A stretch of DNA of 64,000 nt from Pseudomonas sp. R5-89-07 (lineage in GTDB: Bacteria > Pseudomonadota > Gammaproteobacteria > Pseudomonadales > Pseudomonadaceae), in assembly GCF_003851685.1 (NCBI RefSeq), contig NZ_CP027727.1:1116001-1180000 (forward strand). The letters are read 5' to 3'. The first letter of the stretch is position 1. Each line of letters begins with the position of its first letter. Under the pieces are notes generated by a model. The model had not been told where the DNA came from and ran no database searches. It was given only the letters and a program-made list of their open reading frames with translations. This document shows positions 15,481-25,192 of this stretch, one piece after another. Position numbers and translations under genes: made by a program.

Positions 15481-17340
15481 ATGACCTCAGTAAACCAGTT
15501 CTGGCGCCGGGCACGATTGCCTTTGGCCGTCAGTCTCGCTTCTACGCTCGCCGGGCCCGCATTCGGCGTCAGTTTCAACATCGGCGAAATTGAGGGGAGT
15601 TTCGACTCATCCCTCTCGGTAGGCGCCAGTTGGAGCACGTCCAAGGCCAATCGCGACCTGATCGGCGCCAACAACGGCGGCAAGGGCTTGTCCCAGACCT
15701 CCGATGACGGGCACCTGAACTTCAAGCGCGGAGAAACGTTCTCGAAGATCTTCAAGGGCATCCACGACCTGGAACTGAAGTACGGCGACACCGGTGTGTT
15801 TGTGCGTGGCAAGTACTGGTACGACTTTGAACTCAAGGACGAAAGTCGTCCGTTCAAGGACATCAGCGACAACAACCGCAAGGAAGGCGCCAAGTCGTCG
15901 GGCGGGCAGATCCTCGATGCGTTCGTCTACCACAACTACTCGATCGCCGATGCGCCGGGTTCGGTGCGTTTTGGCAAGCAGGTAGTGAGCTGGGGCGAAA
16001 GCACCTTCATTGGCGGCGGGATCAACTCCATCAACCCGATCGACGTCTCGGCGTTCCGTCGTCCAGGCGCCGAGATCAAGGAAGGCTTGATTCCGGTCAA
16101 CATGTTCTATGTTTCCCAGACGCTCACCGACAACCTGTCGGCCGAGGCGTTCTACCAGCTGGAATGGGACCAGACCGTTACCGACAACTGCGGCACCTTC
16201 TTCTCGCAGCCGGACGTGATTTCCGATGGTTGCAGCAACAACCTGCGGGTGCTGAACAAGCGCTCGACCATTCCAGCGGCGGCCCTGCCGACCCTGGGCG
16301 CCCTGGGTGTGGACGTGAACAGCGAGGGCGTGCTGGTGCGCCGTGGCCCGGATCGCGATGCCCGCGACAGCGGCCAGTTCGGCGTGGCCATGCACTACAA
16401 CTTCGAGCCGCTGGACACCGAGTTCGGCGCCTACTTCATGAACTACCACAGCCGTGCGCCGATCTTCAGTGCGCAGGGCGCGCCATCGGCGGCCTACACC
16501 CGTCCATTGGGCCCGCTGGGGGCGTTGCGTCCGCTGATCGTGGCGGGTAGCTCGAACTACTTCGTCGAGTACCCGGAAGATATCCGTCTGTACGGCTTGA
16601 GCTTCTCCACCACCTTGCCTACCGGCACCGCGTGGAGCGGTGAGTTGAGCTACCGTCCGAATGCGCCGGTGCAGTTGAGCACCACCGACATCCTGTTTGC
16701 CGGCGTTACGCCGATCCCGGGTTTTGGCAATGCGTCCGTGCTCAAGGGTACGCCAGGCCAGGACCTGCACGGCTACAACCGCAAGGAAGTGACCCAGTTC
16801 CAGACCACCTTCACGCACTTCTTCGACCAGGTGATGGGCGCCAGCCGCCTGACCACCGTCGGTGAAATCGGCGTGACTCACGTGGGTGGCCTGGAAAGCA
16901 AATCCCAGGCGCGCTACGGCCGCGATCCGGTTTTTGGCCCAGGCACCCTGCCAGGCGGGTTCTGCAACGCGCTCAACAACTCCACCGCCAACGGGGCCGG
17001 CTTGCCCAACGCGGCGGGCCTGAACACCAACTGCAACAACGACGGCTACACCACCGCCACTTCCTGGGGCTACCGCGCCCGTGCCATCTGGGAGTACCCG
17101 GACGTGTTCGCTGGCGTCAACCTCAAGCCCAACGTGGCCTGGTCCCATGACGTCAAAGGTTACTCGCCAGGCCCTGGCGGCAACTTCGAAGAAGGGCGCA
17201 AGGCGGTCAGCCTGGGCCTGGATGCCGAATACCAGAACACCTACACCGCGAGCCTGGCCTACACCAACTTCTTTGGTGGCAAGTTCAGCACCGTGGATGA
17301 CCGTGATTTTGTCGCGTTGAGCTTTGGCGCCAACTTCTAA
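15481..17340 (+). CDS. DUF1302 outer-membrane-type protein
   Basis: 619-aa exported protein with an N-terminal signal (LPLAVSLASTLAGPAFG), then a long body rich in alternating beta strands and aromatic belts (YWYDFELKDES, FGKQVVSWGES) and ending in ALSFGANF, a terminal Phe as in outer-membrane barrels. It matches the DUF1302 family, whose members are paired with DUF1329 proteins in lipid, steroid or ester use loci. Transport or adhesion of hydrophobic substrate across the outer membrane is an inference. The DUF1329 gene follows after 42 bases. Confidence 0.88.
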   Translation: MTSVNQFWRRARLPLAVSLASTLAGPAFGVSFNIGEIEGSFDSSLSVGASWSTSKANRDLIGANNGGKGLSQTSDDGHLNFKRGETFSKIFKGIHDLELKYGDTGVFVRGKYWYDFELKDESRPFKDISDNNRKEGAKSSGGQILDAFVYHNYSIADAPGSVRFGKQVVSWGESTFIGGGINSINPIDVSAFRRPGAEIKEGLIPVNMFYVSQTLTDNLSAEAFYQLEWDQTVTDNCGTFFSQPDVISDGCSNNLRVLNKRSTIPAAALPTLGALGVDVNSEGVLVRRGPDRDARDSGQFGVAMHYNFEPLDTEFGAYFMNYHSRAPIFSAQGAPSAAYTRPLGPLGALRPLIVAGSSNYFVEYPEDIRLYGLSFSTTLPTGTAWSGELSYRPNAPVQLSTTDILFAGVTPIPGFGNASVLKGTPGQDLHGYNRKEVTQFQTTFTHFFDQVMGASRLTTVGEIGVTHVGGLESKSQARYGRDPVFGPGTLPGGFCNALNNSTANGAGLPNAAGLNTNCNNDGYTTATSWGYRARAIWEYPDVFAGVNLKPNVAWSHDVKGYSPGPGGNFEEGRKAVSLGLDAEYQNTYTASLAYTNFFGGKFSTVDDRDFVALSFGANF

Positions 17341-17382
17341 GCACACTCTTTTCAAGTGGCACGTATTCAGGAAGACCAGAGT

Positions 17383-18747
17383 ATGAAAATAACAAAAAGT
17401 CTGTTGCACGTGGGTGTGCTGGGGCTGTCGATCCTGGCGAGCAACGTCATGGCGGCGGTCTCGGCGGATGAAGCGGCCAAGCTGGGCACCAGCCTGACCC
17501 CGATGGGCGCCGAAATGGCCGGTAACGCAGCGGGCACCATTCCGAAATGGACGCCGCTGCCGACCAACGCGGGCGCCGTGGATGCCAAAGGTTTCCTGGC
17601 CAACCCTTATGCCAGCGAACAGCCGCAGTTCACCATCACCGCGCAGAACGTGGAGCAATACAAAGACAAGCTGGCGCCGGGGCAGTACGCGATGTTCAAG
17701 CGTTACCCGGATTCGTTCAAGATGCCGGTCTATCCGACCCATCGCGGCGCCACGGTGCCGGCGGATGTGTTCGCCGCTATCAAGAAAAACGCCACCACCA
17801 CCAACCTGGTGTCTGGCGGCAACGGCCTGGAAAACTTCGAGACCGCCGTGCCGTTCCCGATTCCGAAAAGCGGCGTGGAAGTCATCTGGAACCACATCAC
17901 CCGTTATCGTGGCGGCAGCGTGACGCGCCTGGTCACCCAGGCTACGCCGCAAACCAACGGTTCCTACAGCCTGGTGTACTTCCGCGACCAGTTCGTGTTC
18001 CGCGACAAGATGAAGGACTTCGACCCGAAAAACCCAGGCAACGTGCTGTTCTACTTCAAGCAGCAAGTCACCGCGCCGGCGCGTCTGGCCGGGGGTGTAC
18101 TGCTGGTGCACGAAACCCTCGACCAGGTTAAGGAACCGCGTTCGGCGTGGGTCTACAACGCCGGTCAGCGCCGTGTGCGCCGGGCGCCGCAAGTGTCGTA
18201 CGACGGGCCGGGGACGGCTGCCGATGGCCTGCGTACTTCCGACAACCTCGACATGTACAACGGTGCGCCGGACCGCTACGACTGGAAGCTGGAAGGCAAG
18301 AAAGAAATCTACATCGCCTCCAATAGCTACAAGATCGATGATCCGAAGCTCAAGTACGCCGACATCATCAAGGCCGGCCATATCAACCAGGACCTCGCGC
18401 GCTATGAACTGCGTCGCGTCTGGCATGTGGTCGCCACCTTGAAGGAAGGCCAGCGCCACATCTACGCCAAACGTGACTTCTTCATCGACGAAGACACTTG
18501 GCAAGCTGCCGTGATCGACCACTACGACGGCCGTGGCCAACTGTGGCGCGTCGCCGAAGCCCATGCCGAGAACTACTACGACAAGCAAGTGCCGTGGTAC
18601 GCCCTCGAAACCCTCTACGACCTGCAGTCCGGACGCTACCTGGCCCTGGGCATGAAGAACGAAGAGAAACAGGCCTATGACTTCGGCTTCACCGCCACCA
18701 CCAGCGACTTCACCCCGGCGGCCCTGCGCCAGGACGGTGTTCGCTAA
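17383..18747 (+). CDS. DUF1329 periplasmic/outer-membrane protein
   Basis: 454-aa exported protein of the DUF1329 family, related in fold to LolA/LolB-like lipid-binding barrels. Signal peptide MKITKSLLHVGVLGLSILA... ends near residue 24. Family stretches include GTIPKWTPLPTNAG, TNLVSGGNGLENFETAVPFPIP and RRAPQVSYDGPGTA. ATG 17383 is preceded by CAGGAAGA; the frame is open from 17356. With its DUF1302 partner it probably handles hydrophobic substrates in the envelope. A REPIN follows 22 bases after the stop. Confidence 0.88.
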   Translation: MKITKSLLHVGVLGLSILASNVMAAVSADEAAKLGTSLTPMGAEMAGNAAGTIPKWTPLPTNAGAVDAKGFLANPYASEQPQFTITAQNVEQYKDKLAPGQYAMFKRYPDSFKMPVYPTHRGATVPADVFAAIKKNATTTNLVSGGNGLENFETAVPFPIPKSGVEVIWNHITRYRGGSVTRLVTQATPQTNGSYSLVYFRDQFVFRDKMKDFDPKNPGNVLFYFKQQVTAPARLAGGVLLVHETLDQVKEPRSAWVYNAGQRRVRRAPQVSYDGPGTAADGLRTSDNLDMYNGAPDRYDWKLEGKKEIYIASNSYKIDDPKLKYADIIKAGHINQDLARYELRRVWHVVATLKEGQRHIYAKRDFFIDEDTWQAAVIDHYDGRGQLWRVAEAHAENYYDKQVPWYALETLYDLQSGRYLALGMKNEEKQAYDFGFTATTSDFTPAALRQDGVR

Positions 18748-18769
18748 CCTGAACCTATGTTGATACCCC

Positions 18770-18858
18770 TGTGGGAGGGGGCTTGCCCCCGATGGCGGTG
18801 GTTCAGTCAACCAAGCGTTGGCTGACACACCGGCATCGGGAGCAAGCCCCCTCCCACT
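18770..18858. repeat. REPIN copy D
   Basis: Arms as in the other copies, with one change in the right arm (CGGGAGCAAGCC). It lies between the DUF1329 and LuxR genes and is in frame with the regulator, so it could be mistaken for the start of the coding sequence. Confidence 0.9.
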
Positions 18859-19001
18859 TTTTGTTTGTGGCGTGTGCAGGGATATTTCTTGTCGCAGTTC
18901 TTTTTCAGGCATTTGTTGCAAAGATCTACAATCCCGCCGCTTTTACCGCTAGTCTGCGGACATCTGCAGTGCCGACAACAGCCTTCTACAAGAGCCCGGC
19001 G

Positions 19002-21731
19002 ATGACTGATCTGTCCCGAATCCAAGGGCCTGCCAGCGCGGTGATTCCGAGCCTGGAGGGCCGCTTCTACAGGCCACCGCTGCCTGATGGCTACGTGCTG
19101 CGCCCGCGCCTGTGCGAACGCCTGGGCGCCGGCCTGGAAGGGCGACTGTTGCTGGTCAGCGCGCCGGCGGGGTTTGGCAAGAGTTCCCTGGCGGTGGAGT
19201 TCTGCCAGAGCCTGCCCGCTCACTGGCGAAGCCTGTGGCTGGGCCTGAGCCCACGGGACAACGACCCTGGCCGTTTTCTCGAGCGCCTGCTCGAAGGCTT
19301 GCGGCAGTATTTCCCGCAACTTGGCGCCCAATCCCTGGGCCTGCTGAAAATGCGTCAGCGTCACCAACCCTTTGCCTTTGAAGAATGGCTCGATGGCCTG
19401 CTCGATGAACTGACGGTGCACTTGTCCGTCCAGGCGCCGCTGTTGCTGGTGCTGGATGACTACCACTTGGCCCAGGGGCCGGTGCTGGACCGTTGCCTGC
19501 AATTTTTCCTCAATCATTTGCCCGATGGCCTGGTGGTGCTGGTCACCAGCCGCCAGCGCCCGGACTGGCACCTGGCACGGCTGCGCCTGTCGCGGCACCT
19601 GTTGGAATTGCATGAGCAGGACCTGCGCCTGACCCATGACGAATCCCTGGCCGTGCTCGACCGGCATAGCAGTTCGTTGCGCGGTGAAGCCTTGGAAAAC
19701 CTGATTCGCCGCAGCGAGGGCTGGGTCGCCGGCCTGCGTTTCTGGCTGTTGGCCGCCTCCGAAGCCGGCAGTGACAGCACCCTGCCGCAGGGCCTGAACG
19801 GTGGTGAGGGCCTGATTCGCGATTATTTGCTCGAAGAAGTCATCGACTGCCTGCCTGCGGAGGTGCAAGCGTTCCTGTATGACACTGCGCCCCAGGAGCG
19901 TTTTTGCGGCGAGCTGTGCGACGCGGTCCGCGACGCCCACGACAGCCCGGAAATCCTGCGCTACCTGCGCGCCCATCAGGTGTTCCTGGTGCCGTTGGAT
20001 GAACAGGGTCATTGGTACCGTTATCACCACTTGTTTTCCGACCTGCTGCGCGCCCGTCGCGAAAAGAGCGCCACCCTACCGCTGGCCAGCCTGCACCTGC
20101 GGGCCTGCCGCTGGTTCAACGCCCAGGGCTTGATCGACGAGGCGGTGGAGCAGGCGCTGCGGGCCGGTCATCTGGATGTGGCGGCGAACCTGGTGCAGAA
20201 CCTCTCCGAAGAACAGCTGCTGGCCGAGCAGAATGTCGGCATGCTGCTGCGCTGGAAGATGGACTTGCCTGACAGCCTGTTGATCAGTACGCCGCGCTTG
20301 ATCGTGCTCTACAGTTGGGCGCTGGGGCTCGCATGCCAGTTGGATGCGGCGCAAGAGCTGTCCAGCTACCTCAGTCGCTTCCTGCCGGCGCCGTCGGCCA
20401 CCGCGCAAAAATCCATGCTGGCCCAATGGCTGGCGCTGAGCGGGATCATCGCCCGTGGGCGAGGGGACCGCGAGTTGACCCAGCGCTATTGCAACGAGGC
20501 GCTGGAGAGTCTGCCGCACAAGCGCTATGGCCAGCGCTTGATGTGCCTGTCGACCCTGTCCAACCTGGCCATCGTCGACGCCGACCTGTGGCGTGCCCGC
20601 GGCCTCAACCGCGAATCCCTGGAGCTGGCGCAGCGCGTCGGTAACCCTCTGTTTGAAGCCTTGGCCCATTACGACCGCGCTCGCGTGCTGCAGGCGCGGG
20701 GCGAAATCCTGCGCGCACTGGACGAAGTGCGCCAGGGCCTGCAGCGCCTGCAGGGGCTGGCGCTGCAGCGGCTGTACGCCGTGCGCGCGCGGTTGTGGTT
20801 GTATGAAGGCTACCTGCTGCTGGTGCGTTATCAGCCCGAAGCCGGGCTTGCACGGTTGCGCGCCGGCCTGACAGAAGCCCGTGCCTGCCGGGATATCAGC
20901 GTGCTGATCGGGCATTGCGTGATCGCCAGCTTCGAAGGGCGGCGAGGCGATTTCTCCACTGCCTTTGCCGAATTGGCCGAGGCCGAGCGCTTGATGCATA
21001 TCTGGGACGTGCCGCCGATCTACTACCTGGCGATGATCACCCTGATCAAGTGCGAGCTGTGGCTGGCCCAGGGCCGTACCGACCTGGCCGATGCCTGGCT
21101 GACCCGGCTGGGACAGACCTACACCGGCGACCAGGCTGCCGCCGCACCGGAGTTTCATCCGCACTTGCCGCAACATGTGGAGCTGCAACAGGCTGCGCTG
21201 GATGCTATTCGCCATCAACCTGATGTAGCGCTGCAACGGCTTGAGGACCTGGCGCAACAGGCGCTCGACAGCGGGCGCCAGATGATTGCCCTGATGGCGC
21301 TGGCCCAGCAGGTGCATTTACTGCTGGCCTGTGGTCAGCAAGCCAAGGCCGGGCCGGTCCTGGCCCGCGCACTCGACGCCGGTGTGGGGGGCGCGTTGCA
21401 GCCTTTCCAGCGGTTGCTGGAGGAATATCCGGACTGGATGCGCGAGCAGTTGAGTAAGCGCCCGCATGACCTGCTCAACCAGGCGTTGCTGGCGCTGCTG
21501 CCGGCAGTCGCCATCATTGAAACCTCGTCTCACCCTGAAACCCTGAGCACCCGTGAGCTGGCGGTACTGCAGCTGATCGCTCAGGGCTGTTCAAACCAGG
21601 AAATCAGCAACCAGCTGTTCATTTCCCTGCATACGGTGAAAACCCACGCCAGCCATATCAACAGCAAGCTCGGCGTGGAGCGCCGCACCCAGGCGGTGGC
21701 GCGGGCCAAGTCGCTGGGTTTGCTGGGCTGA
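19002..21731 (+). CDS. MalT-type LuxR-family transcriptional activator
   Basis: 909-aa STAND-type regulator. N-terminal ATPase with Walker A APAGFGKSS (residues 54-62) and Walker B LLLVLDDYH (near 150), a long helical TPR-like sensor region, and a C-terminal LuxR helix-turn-helix (LSTRELAVLQLIAQGCSNQEI, SLHTVKTHASHINSKLGV). I chose ATG 19002: the frame is open from 18771, but the first 30 codons are REPIN sequence. No strong ribosome site is present. It probably activates the ligase/DUF1302/DUF1329 genes just upstream in response to a small ligand. Confidence 0.88.
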   Translation: MTDLSRIQGPASAVIPSLEGRFYRPPLPDGYVLRPRLCERLGAGLEGRLLLVSAPAGFGKSSLAVEFCQSLPAHWRSLWLGLSPRDNDPGRFLERLLEGLRQYFPQLGAQSLGLLKMRQRHQPFAFEEWLDGLLDELTVHLSVQAPLLLVLDDYHLAQGPVLDRCLQFFLNHLPDGLVVLVTSRQRPDWHLARLRLSRHLLELHEQDLRLTHDESLAVLDRHSSSLRGEALENLIRRSEGWVAGLRFWLLAASEAGSDSTLPQGLNGGEGLIRDYLLEEVIDCLPAEVQAFLYDTAPQERFCGELCDAVRDAHDSPEILRYLRAHQVFLVPLDEQGHWYRYHHLFSDLLRARREKSATLPLASLHLRACRWFNAQGLIDEAVEQALRAGHLDVAANLVQNLSEEQLLAEQNVGMLLRWKMDLPDSLLISTPRLIVLYSWALGLACQLDAAQELSSYLSRFLPAPSATAQKSMLAQWLALSGIIARGRGDRELTQRYCNEALESLPHKRYGQRLMCLSTLSNLAIVDADLWRARGLNRESLELAQRVGNPLFEALAHYDRARVLQARGEILRALDEVRQGLQRLQGLALQRLYAVRARLWLYEGYLLLVRYQPEAGLARLRAGLTEARACRDISVLIGHCVIASFEGRRGDFSTAFAELAEAERLMHIWDVPPIYYLAMITLIKCELWLAQGRTDLADAWLTRLGQTYTGDQAAAAPEFHPHLPQHVELQQAALDAIRHQPDVALQRLEDLAQQALDSGRQMIALMALAQQVHLLLACGQQAKAGPVLARALDAGVGGALQPFQRLLEEYPDWMREQLSKRPHDLLNQALLALLPAVAIIETSSHPETLSTRELAVLQLIAQGCSNQEISNQLFISLHTVKTHASHINSKLGVERRTQAVARAKSLGLLG

Positions 21732-21743
21732 CTGCGCCGCCGC

Positions 21744-22304
21744 TTATTGCCCGCGCGGGCACTGCTGCAGGGACGACCCGGCCGCGCTGCTGATCAGCGC
21801 GGCGAAGCGCTTGAGGTTGTTCTGGTGCGCCACCACCACGTCATCGATGCTCGGGCCTGCGGGCGACTGCAAGGTTGAACGGCAGCTCAGCGCAGGGCGA
21901 TCACCGCCGCCGGCCGGCCTGAGGCGCCAGCGCACGTCGAGCAGTGCGTACTGCCCGGGCACCGAATCAAAGCGCTGCACCTCGACGCGCAACGACACGG
22001 CTTGCCGGGCATCGCTGCTGGCCAACTGGTCCACCAGCGCGCTCCTCAGCTCATCGGCAAGGGTGGCGGCCCACCACTGGGTCTCCAGGATCGCCAGGCC
22101 GCTGTCGCCCTGGCGGATCACGATCTGCGCGCGGTCCACCTGAGGCGGCACGGTGATGCTTTCGATGCGCACTGAGTCGGCATCCGCTCGTGTGGCGTTA
22201 TTCAAGTGCGCCGGGGTCAAGGTGTGAAATGCAATCGGCTCGCTGCGGCAGGCCGCGAGCAGCAGCAGGGCGGTCACCAGGGTGATTTTCAGCGGCAATG
22301 TCAT
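21744..22304 (-). CDS. pqiC: PqiC-type lipoprotein
   Basis: 186-aa outer-membrane lipoprotein of the ABC-type auxiliary (PqiC/YmbA) family, lipobox LLLAAC. It anchors the PqiB needle at the outer membrane. I prefer ATG 22304, which has TGGAG 6 bases upstream; ATG 22322 overlaps the pqiB stop codon. Body matches the family: ADSVRIESITVPPQVDRAQIV and LETQWWAATLADELRSAL. Last gene of a four-gene overlapping operon. Confidence 0.87.
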   Translation of the reverse strand: MTLPLKITLVTALLLLAACRSEPIAFHTLTPAHLNNATRADADSVRIESITVPPQVDRAQIVIRQGDSGLAILETQWWAATLADELRSALVDQLASSDARQAVSLRVEVQRFDSVPGQYALLDVRWRLRPAGGGDRPALSCRSTLQSPAGPSIDDVVVAHQNNLKRFAALISSAAGSSLQQCPRGQ

Positions 22305-22318
22305 GGCGGCTCCAATGG

Positions 22319-23980
22319 TCATTTGCGGGGTGGCCCTTGCAGGTCAAGCGGCGCGGCGTTATCGGCGCGACCGCGAATCAGCGATTCCGGGTGCCGGCCC
22401 AGGTAATCCGAAAGCTCGCGCAAGGAGCGCGACATGCGCGCCAGTTCATCCAGGGTCTGGGTCAGTTGCTCGCGCTGCGGCGAGTCTTCGGCCAGGGTAG
22501 AACTGGCTGACTGCAGGGTCTTGCTCACGTCGGCCAGCGTGGTCTGCACGCCGGGCAGGGTCTTGGCGTTGAACTGTGCCAGGCCCTTGCGCAACTCGAC
22601 CAGGCTGGCGTCCAGATTGCCGGCTATACGCTCGACAGGCAGTTGGCTGATCTTGTTGACGATGGCTTCGAATTTTTCCTGCAATTGCTCCAGGTTGCCG
22701 GGGATGGTGGGAATGCCCACGGGGCGCTGGTTCGGGTCAAACGCGACTTTGTCGGCCTTGGGGTAGAAGTCCAGGGCGATGTACAACTGGCCGGTCAGCA
22801 GATTGCCGCTGCGCGCCTGGGCGCGCAGGCCGTTTTCGATGAAGCTGCCGATCAGGCGCACTCCCGCCGCCTCATCGTTGGGGTTGTGGTTCATTGCCTT
22901 GAGCAGCTTGGTGTGCGCCTGGCCGAGCAGCTGTGGGTAAATCACGATGCCGACGTTGACCGGGAAGCTGCGCTTCTTGGCATCGAAGTCCAGGTTGATC
23001 GAGACCACCTTGCCGAACTCGACACCGAGGAATTCAACCGGTGCGCCGACTCTCAGCCCGCGCAGGGCCTGGTCAAAACGCAGCACCATATATTGCCCTT
23101 CGCCATTGGGCGGGGCGAGGGCACTTTGCTGGTCGTCGAACAGCTCAAAATTGCGGTTTTCCTCGGCGGGCTTGTCGTTGGGGCTGTAGGGCGGCGCCTG
23201 GAAGGAGATCCCGCCCATCAACATCGACGACAACGATTCGGTCTTCAGTTCGAAGCCATTGGCCCCGACATTGAGATCGACACCGCTGGCGTTCCAGAAG
23301 CGTGTGTTTTCGGTGACGTACGCGTCATTGGGCGCGTGCACGAACACCTCGATATTCACGCCCTTGCCCTCGCTGTCCAGTTCATAGGCAACCACCTGGC
23401 CGACCGGGATTTTGCGGTAGTAGATGGGCGAGCCGATATCCAGCGAACCCAGGCCCTGGGTATGCAGGGTGAAGCGTTTGCCTGGCTCGCCATAGGTGAT
23501 GGGCGGCGGGTTTTCCAGGCCTTTGAACTGTTTGGCGCGGGTGTTGGATTGGCCGATATCGGCACCGATGTAATCGCCGGACAGCAGGGTATCGATGCCG
23601 GACACGCCGCCTGCGCCGATGCGCGGGCGGACCACCCAGAACTTCGAATCTTCGCGGGTGAAGCTTTCAGCCTGCTTGGCCAGTTCGACGGTGGCGTTGA
23701 CGCTTTTCTGGTCATCGCTCAAGGCGACATCGGTGACGTGGCCGATGACCACGCTGCGGTACTTCACCTCCGTCTTGTTGGCCACCAGCCCGCTGCCGGT
23801 CTTGAAGTTGAGGATGATGGTCGGGCCCTGTTGCAGCACGCTATGAACCACCAGCGAAACTCCCACCAGCACGGCGACAATCGGCACGATCCATACCAGC
23901 GAAACGCTGAAGCGGCGTGTCTTGATCTCGGGTTGCCCCGCAGGCTTGTCAATATCAGCGTCAGCCTTGGATGAGCTCAT
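22319..23980 (-). CDS. pqiB: PqiB-type MCE intermembrane transport protein
   Basis: 553-aa protein with a short cytosolic N-terminus, one membrane helix (about 25-46) and tandem MCE/MlaD domains (each starting like GSGLVANKTEVKYRSVVIG, LGSLDIGSPIYYRKIPVGQV, LRGLRVGAPVEFLGVEFGKV), then a C-terminal coiled coil. PqiB forms a syringe-like tube bridging inner and outer membranes for lipid transport. ATG 23980 has GAGGAG about 9 bases upstream. It overlaps the preceding pqiA by 20 bases. Confidence 0.93.
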   Translation of the reverse strand: MSSSKADADIDKPAGQPEIKTRRFSVSLVWIVPIVAVLVGVSLVVHSVLQQGPTIILNFKTGSGLVANKTEVKYRSVVIGHVTDVALSDDQKSVNATVELAKQAESFTREDSKFWVVRPRIGAGGVSGIDTLLSGDYIGADIGQSNTRAKQFKGLENPPPITYGEPGKRFTLHTQGLGSLDIGSPIYYRKIPVGQVVAYELDSEGKGVNIEVFVHAPNDAYVTENTRFWNASGVDLNVGANGFELKTESLSSMLMGGISFQAPPYSPNDKPAEENRNFELFDDQQSALAPPNGEGQYMVLRFDQALRGLRVGAPVEFLGVEFGKVVSINLDFDAKKRSFPVNVGIVIYPQLLGQAHTKLLKAMNHNPNDEAAGVRLIGSFIENGLRAQARSGNLLTGQLYIALDFYPKADKVAFDPNQRPVGIPTIPGNLEQLQEKFEAIVNKISQLPVERIAGNLDASLVELRKGLAQFNAKTLPGVQTTLADVSKTLQSASSTLAEDSPQREQLTQTLDELARMSRSLRELSDYLGRHPESLIRGRADNAAPLDLQGPPRK

Positions 23981-24605
23981 CCGAGGTCTCCTCATTGTGT
24001 GAATTTTCCCAGATCAGCCGGGGATCGAAACTCATTGCCGCCAGCATCGTGAACACGACCACCAGCCCAAAAAACAGAATGCCCAGACGCGGCTCGATAT
24101 TGCCCAGGGCCTGGAACTTCACCAGCGCGGCCACGAGTGCGACCACGATCACGTCCAGCATCGACCAGTAACCGATCAGCTCGATAAACCGAAACAGCTT
24201 GGAGCGTTCCTTGCGCGCCCAGCCGCTATTGCGCTGCACGGTGATCAGTAGCAACCCCAGTGACAGGAACTTGATGCCAGGTACGGCAATGCTGGCGATG
24301 AAAATGATCAGGGCAATGTCCCAGGCACCATGCTGCCAGAACTCCAGCACGCCGCTCATGATGGTGCTGTCTGCCCCGGAGCCGAGCATGGTGGTGTTCA
24401 TCACCGGCAACACATTCGCCGGCACATAAAAGGCCAGAGCCGTGAGCAGGTAGGCCCAGGTGCGGGTCAGGGACTGCACCTTGCGTCGATGCAGGGGGGC
24501 GCCGCAACGATCACACTCGGTGGGTTCGTTGCGCATGTCGCAAGGCTGGCCGCAGGTGTGGCACAAGCACAGGTTAAGCTCGCGGGCGGTGGGTGGTGAG
24601 GTCAT
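23961..24605 (-). CDS. pqiA: PqiA-type membrane protein, second half-unit
   Basis: 214-aa inner-membrane protein with an N-terminal zinc ribbon (Cys15, Cys18, Cys31, Cys34) and four predicted helices; motifs FYVPANVLPVM and LIGYWSMLDVIVVAL are PqiA/LetA hallmarks. E. coli PqiA is a single protein of about 417 aa containing two such units; here they are two genes. Its ATG overlaps the stop of the preceding unit (ATGA). Confidence 0.9.
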   Translation of the reverse strand: MTSPPTARELNLCLCHTCGQPCDMRNEPTECDRCGAPLHRRKVQSLTRTWAYLLTALAFYVPANVLPVMNTTMLGSGADSTIMSGVLEFWQHGAWDIALIIFIASIAVPGIKFLSLGLLLITVQRNSGWARKERSKLFRFIELIGYWSMLDVIVVALVAALVKFQALGNIEPRLGILFFGLVVVFTMLAAMSFDPRLIWENSHNEETSDELIQG

Positions 24606-25192
24606 AGGGTGTCCCACAGGTCGCGCACATCGCGCCCGGCAATGCGGATCAGCAAAAGGCTAAGGGTGGCCAGCGCGAAAAGGCCGATGCCGGGTATCAC
24701 ATCGAGCATGCCGGCCAGCTTGATCACCGCCACCATCGCGCCCAGCAGGCACACCTCCAGCATGCTCCAGGGCCTGAGTGCTTCCAGCCAGCGCATGCAT
24801 AGCTTGAAGGCCGGCGAGCGTGTGCCCCTGAGGGCGAAACCCAGCACCCAGATCAGCAACAGCAACTGGAAGACCGGCGCGATGATGATGGCAATCGCCG
24901 CTACCAAGGCGATAAACGTGATGGGGCCCAGGCTCAGTGCAAGCACCGAATCCCAGAGCGTCGCGCTGTTCTTCAGGCCCTGCAGGCTGATGCTCATCAC
25001 CGGATAGAAATTGGCGAATGCCCACAGCACTGCGGCCGTGACGGTCAAGGCGAGGCGCTGTTGCACCGACAGGCCGTTATAGCGCTGCAGTACGCCCTCG
25101 CAGCGTACGCACAGGGCTTTCTGATGCCTGGCGAGCGTGACTTTCTGGTACACGCAGTCGCAGTGTTCGCAGATGACCTGTTGATTAGCCAT
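24602..25192 (-). CDS. PqiA-type membrane protein, first half-unit
   Basis: 196-aa inner-membrane protein with zinc ribbon (Cys8, Cys11, Cys28, Cys31) and four helices; motifs FANFYPVMSISLQG and ALRPWSMLEVCLLG correspond to those of the second unit. First gene of the pqi operon. ATG 25192 was chosen over an upstream frame to 25246 because homologous proteins begin just before the CxxC motif. The pair probably forms the inner-membrane partner of PqiB as a heterodimer. Confidence 0.88.
   Translation of the reverse strand: MANQQVICEHCDCVYQKVTLARHQKALCVRCEGVLQRYNGLSVQQRLALTVTAAVLWAFANFYPVMSISLQGLKNSATLWDSVLALSLGPITFIALVAAIAIIIAPVFQLLLLIWVLGFALRGTRSPAFKLCMRWLEALRPWSMLEVCLLGAMVAVIKLAGMLDVIPGIGLFALATLSLLLIRIAGRDVRDLWDTL

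Noticed and set aside
15607..18921. 1104-aa open frame on the minus strand opposite the DUF1302 and DUF1329 genes
   Set aside because: It is an antisense shadow caused by high GC third-position bias: composition is His/Val/Gly-rich without domains, it covers both real genes and ends in a REPIN.
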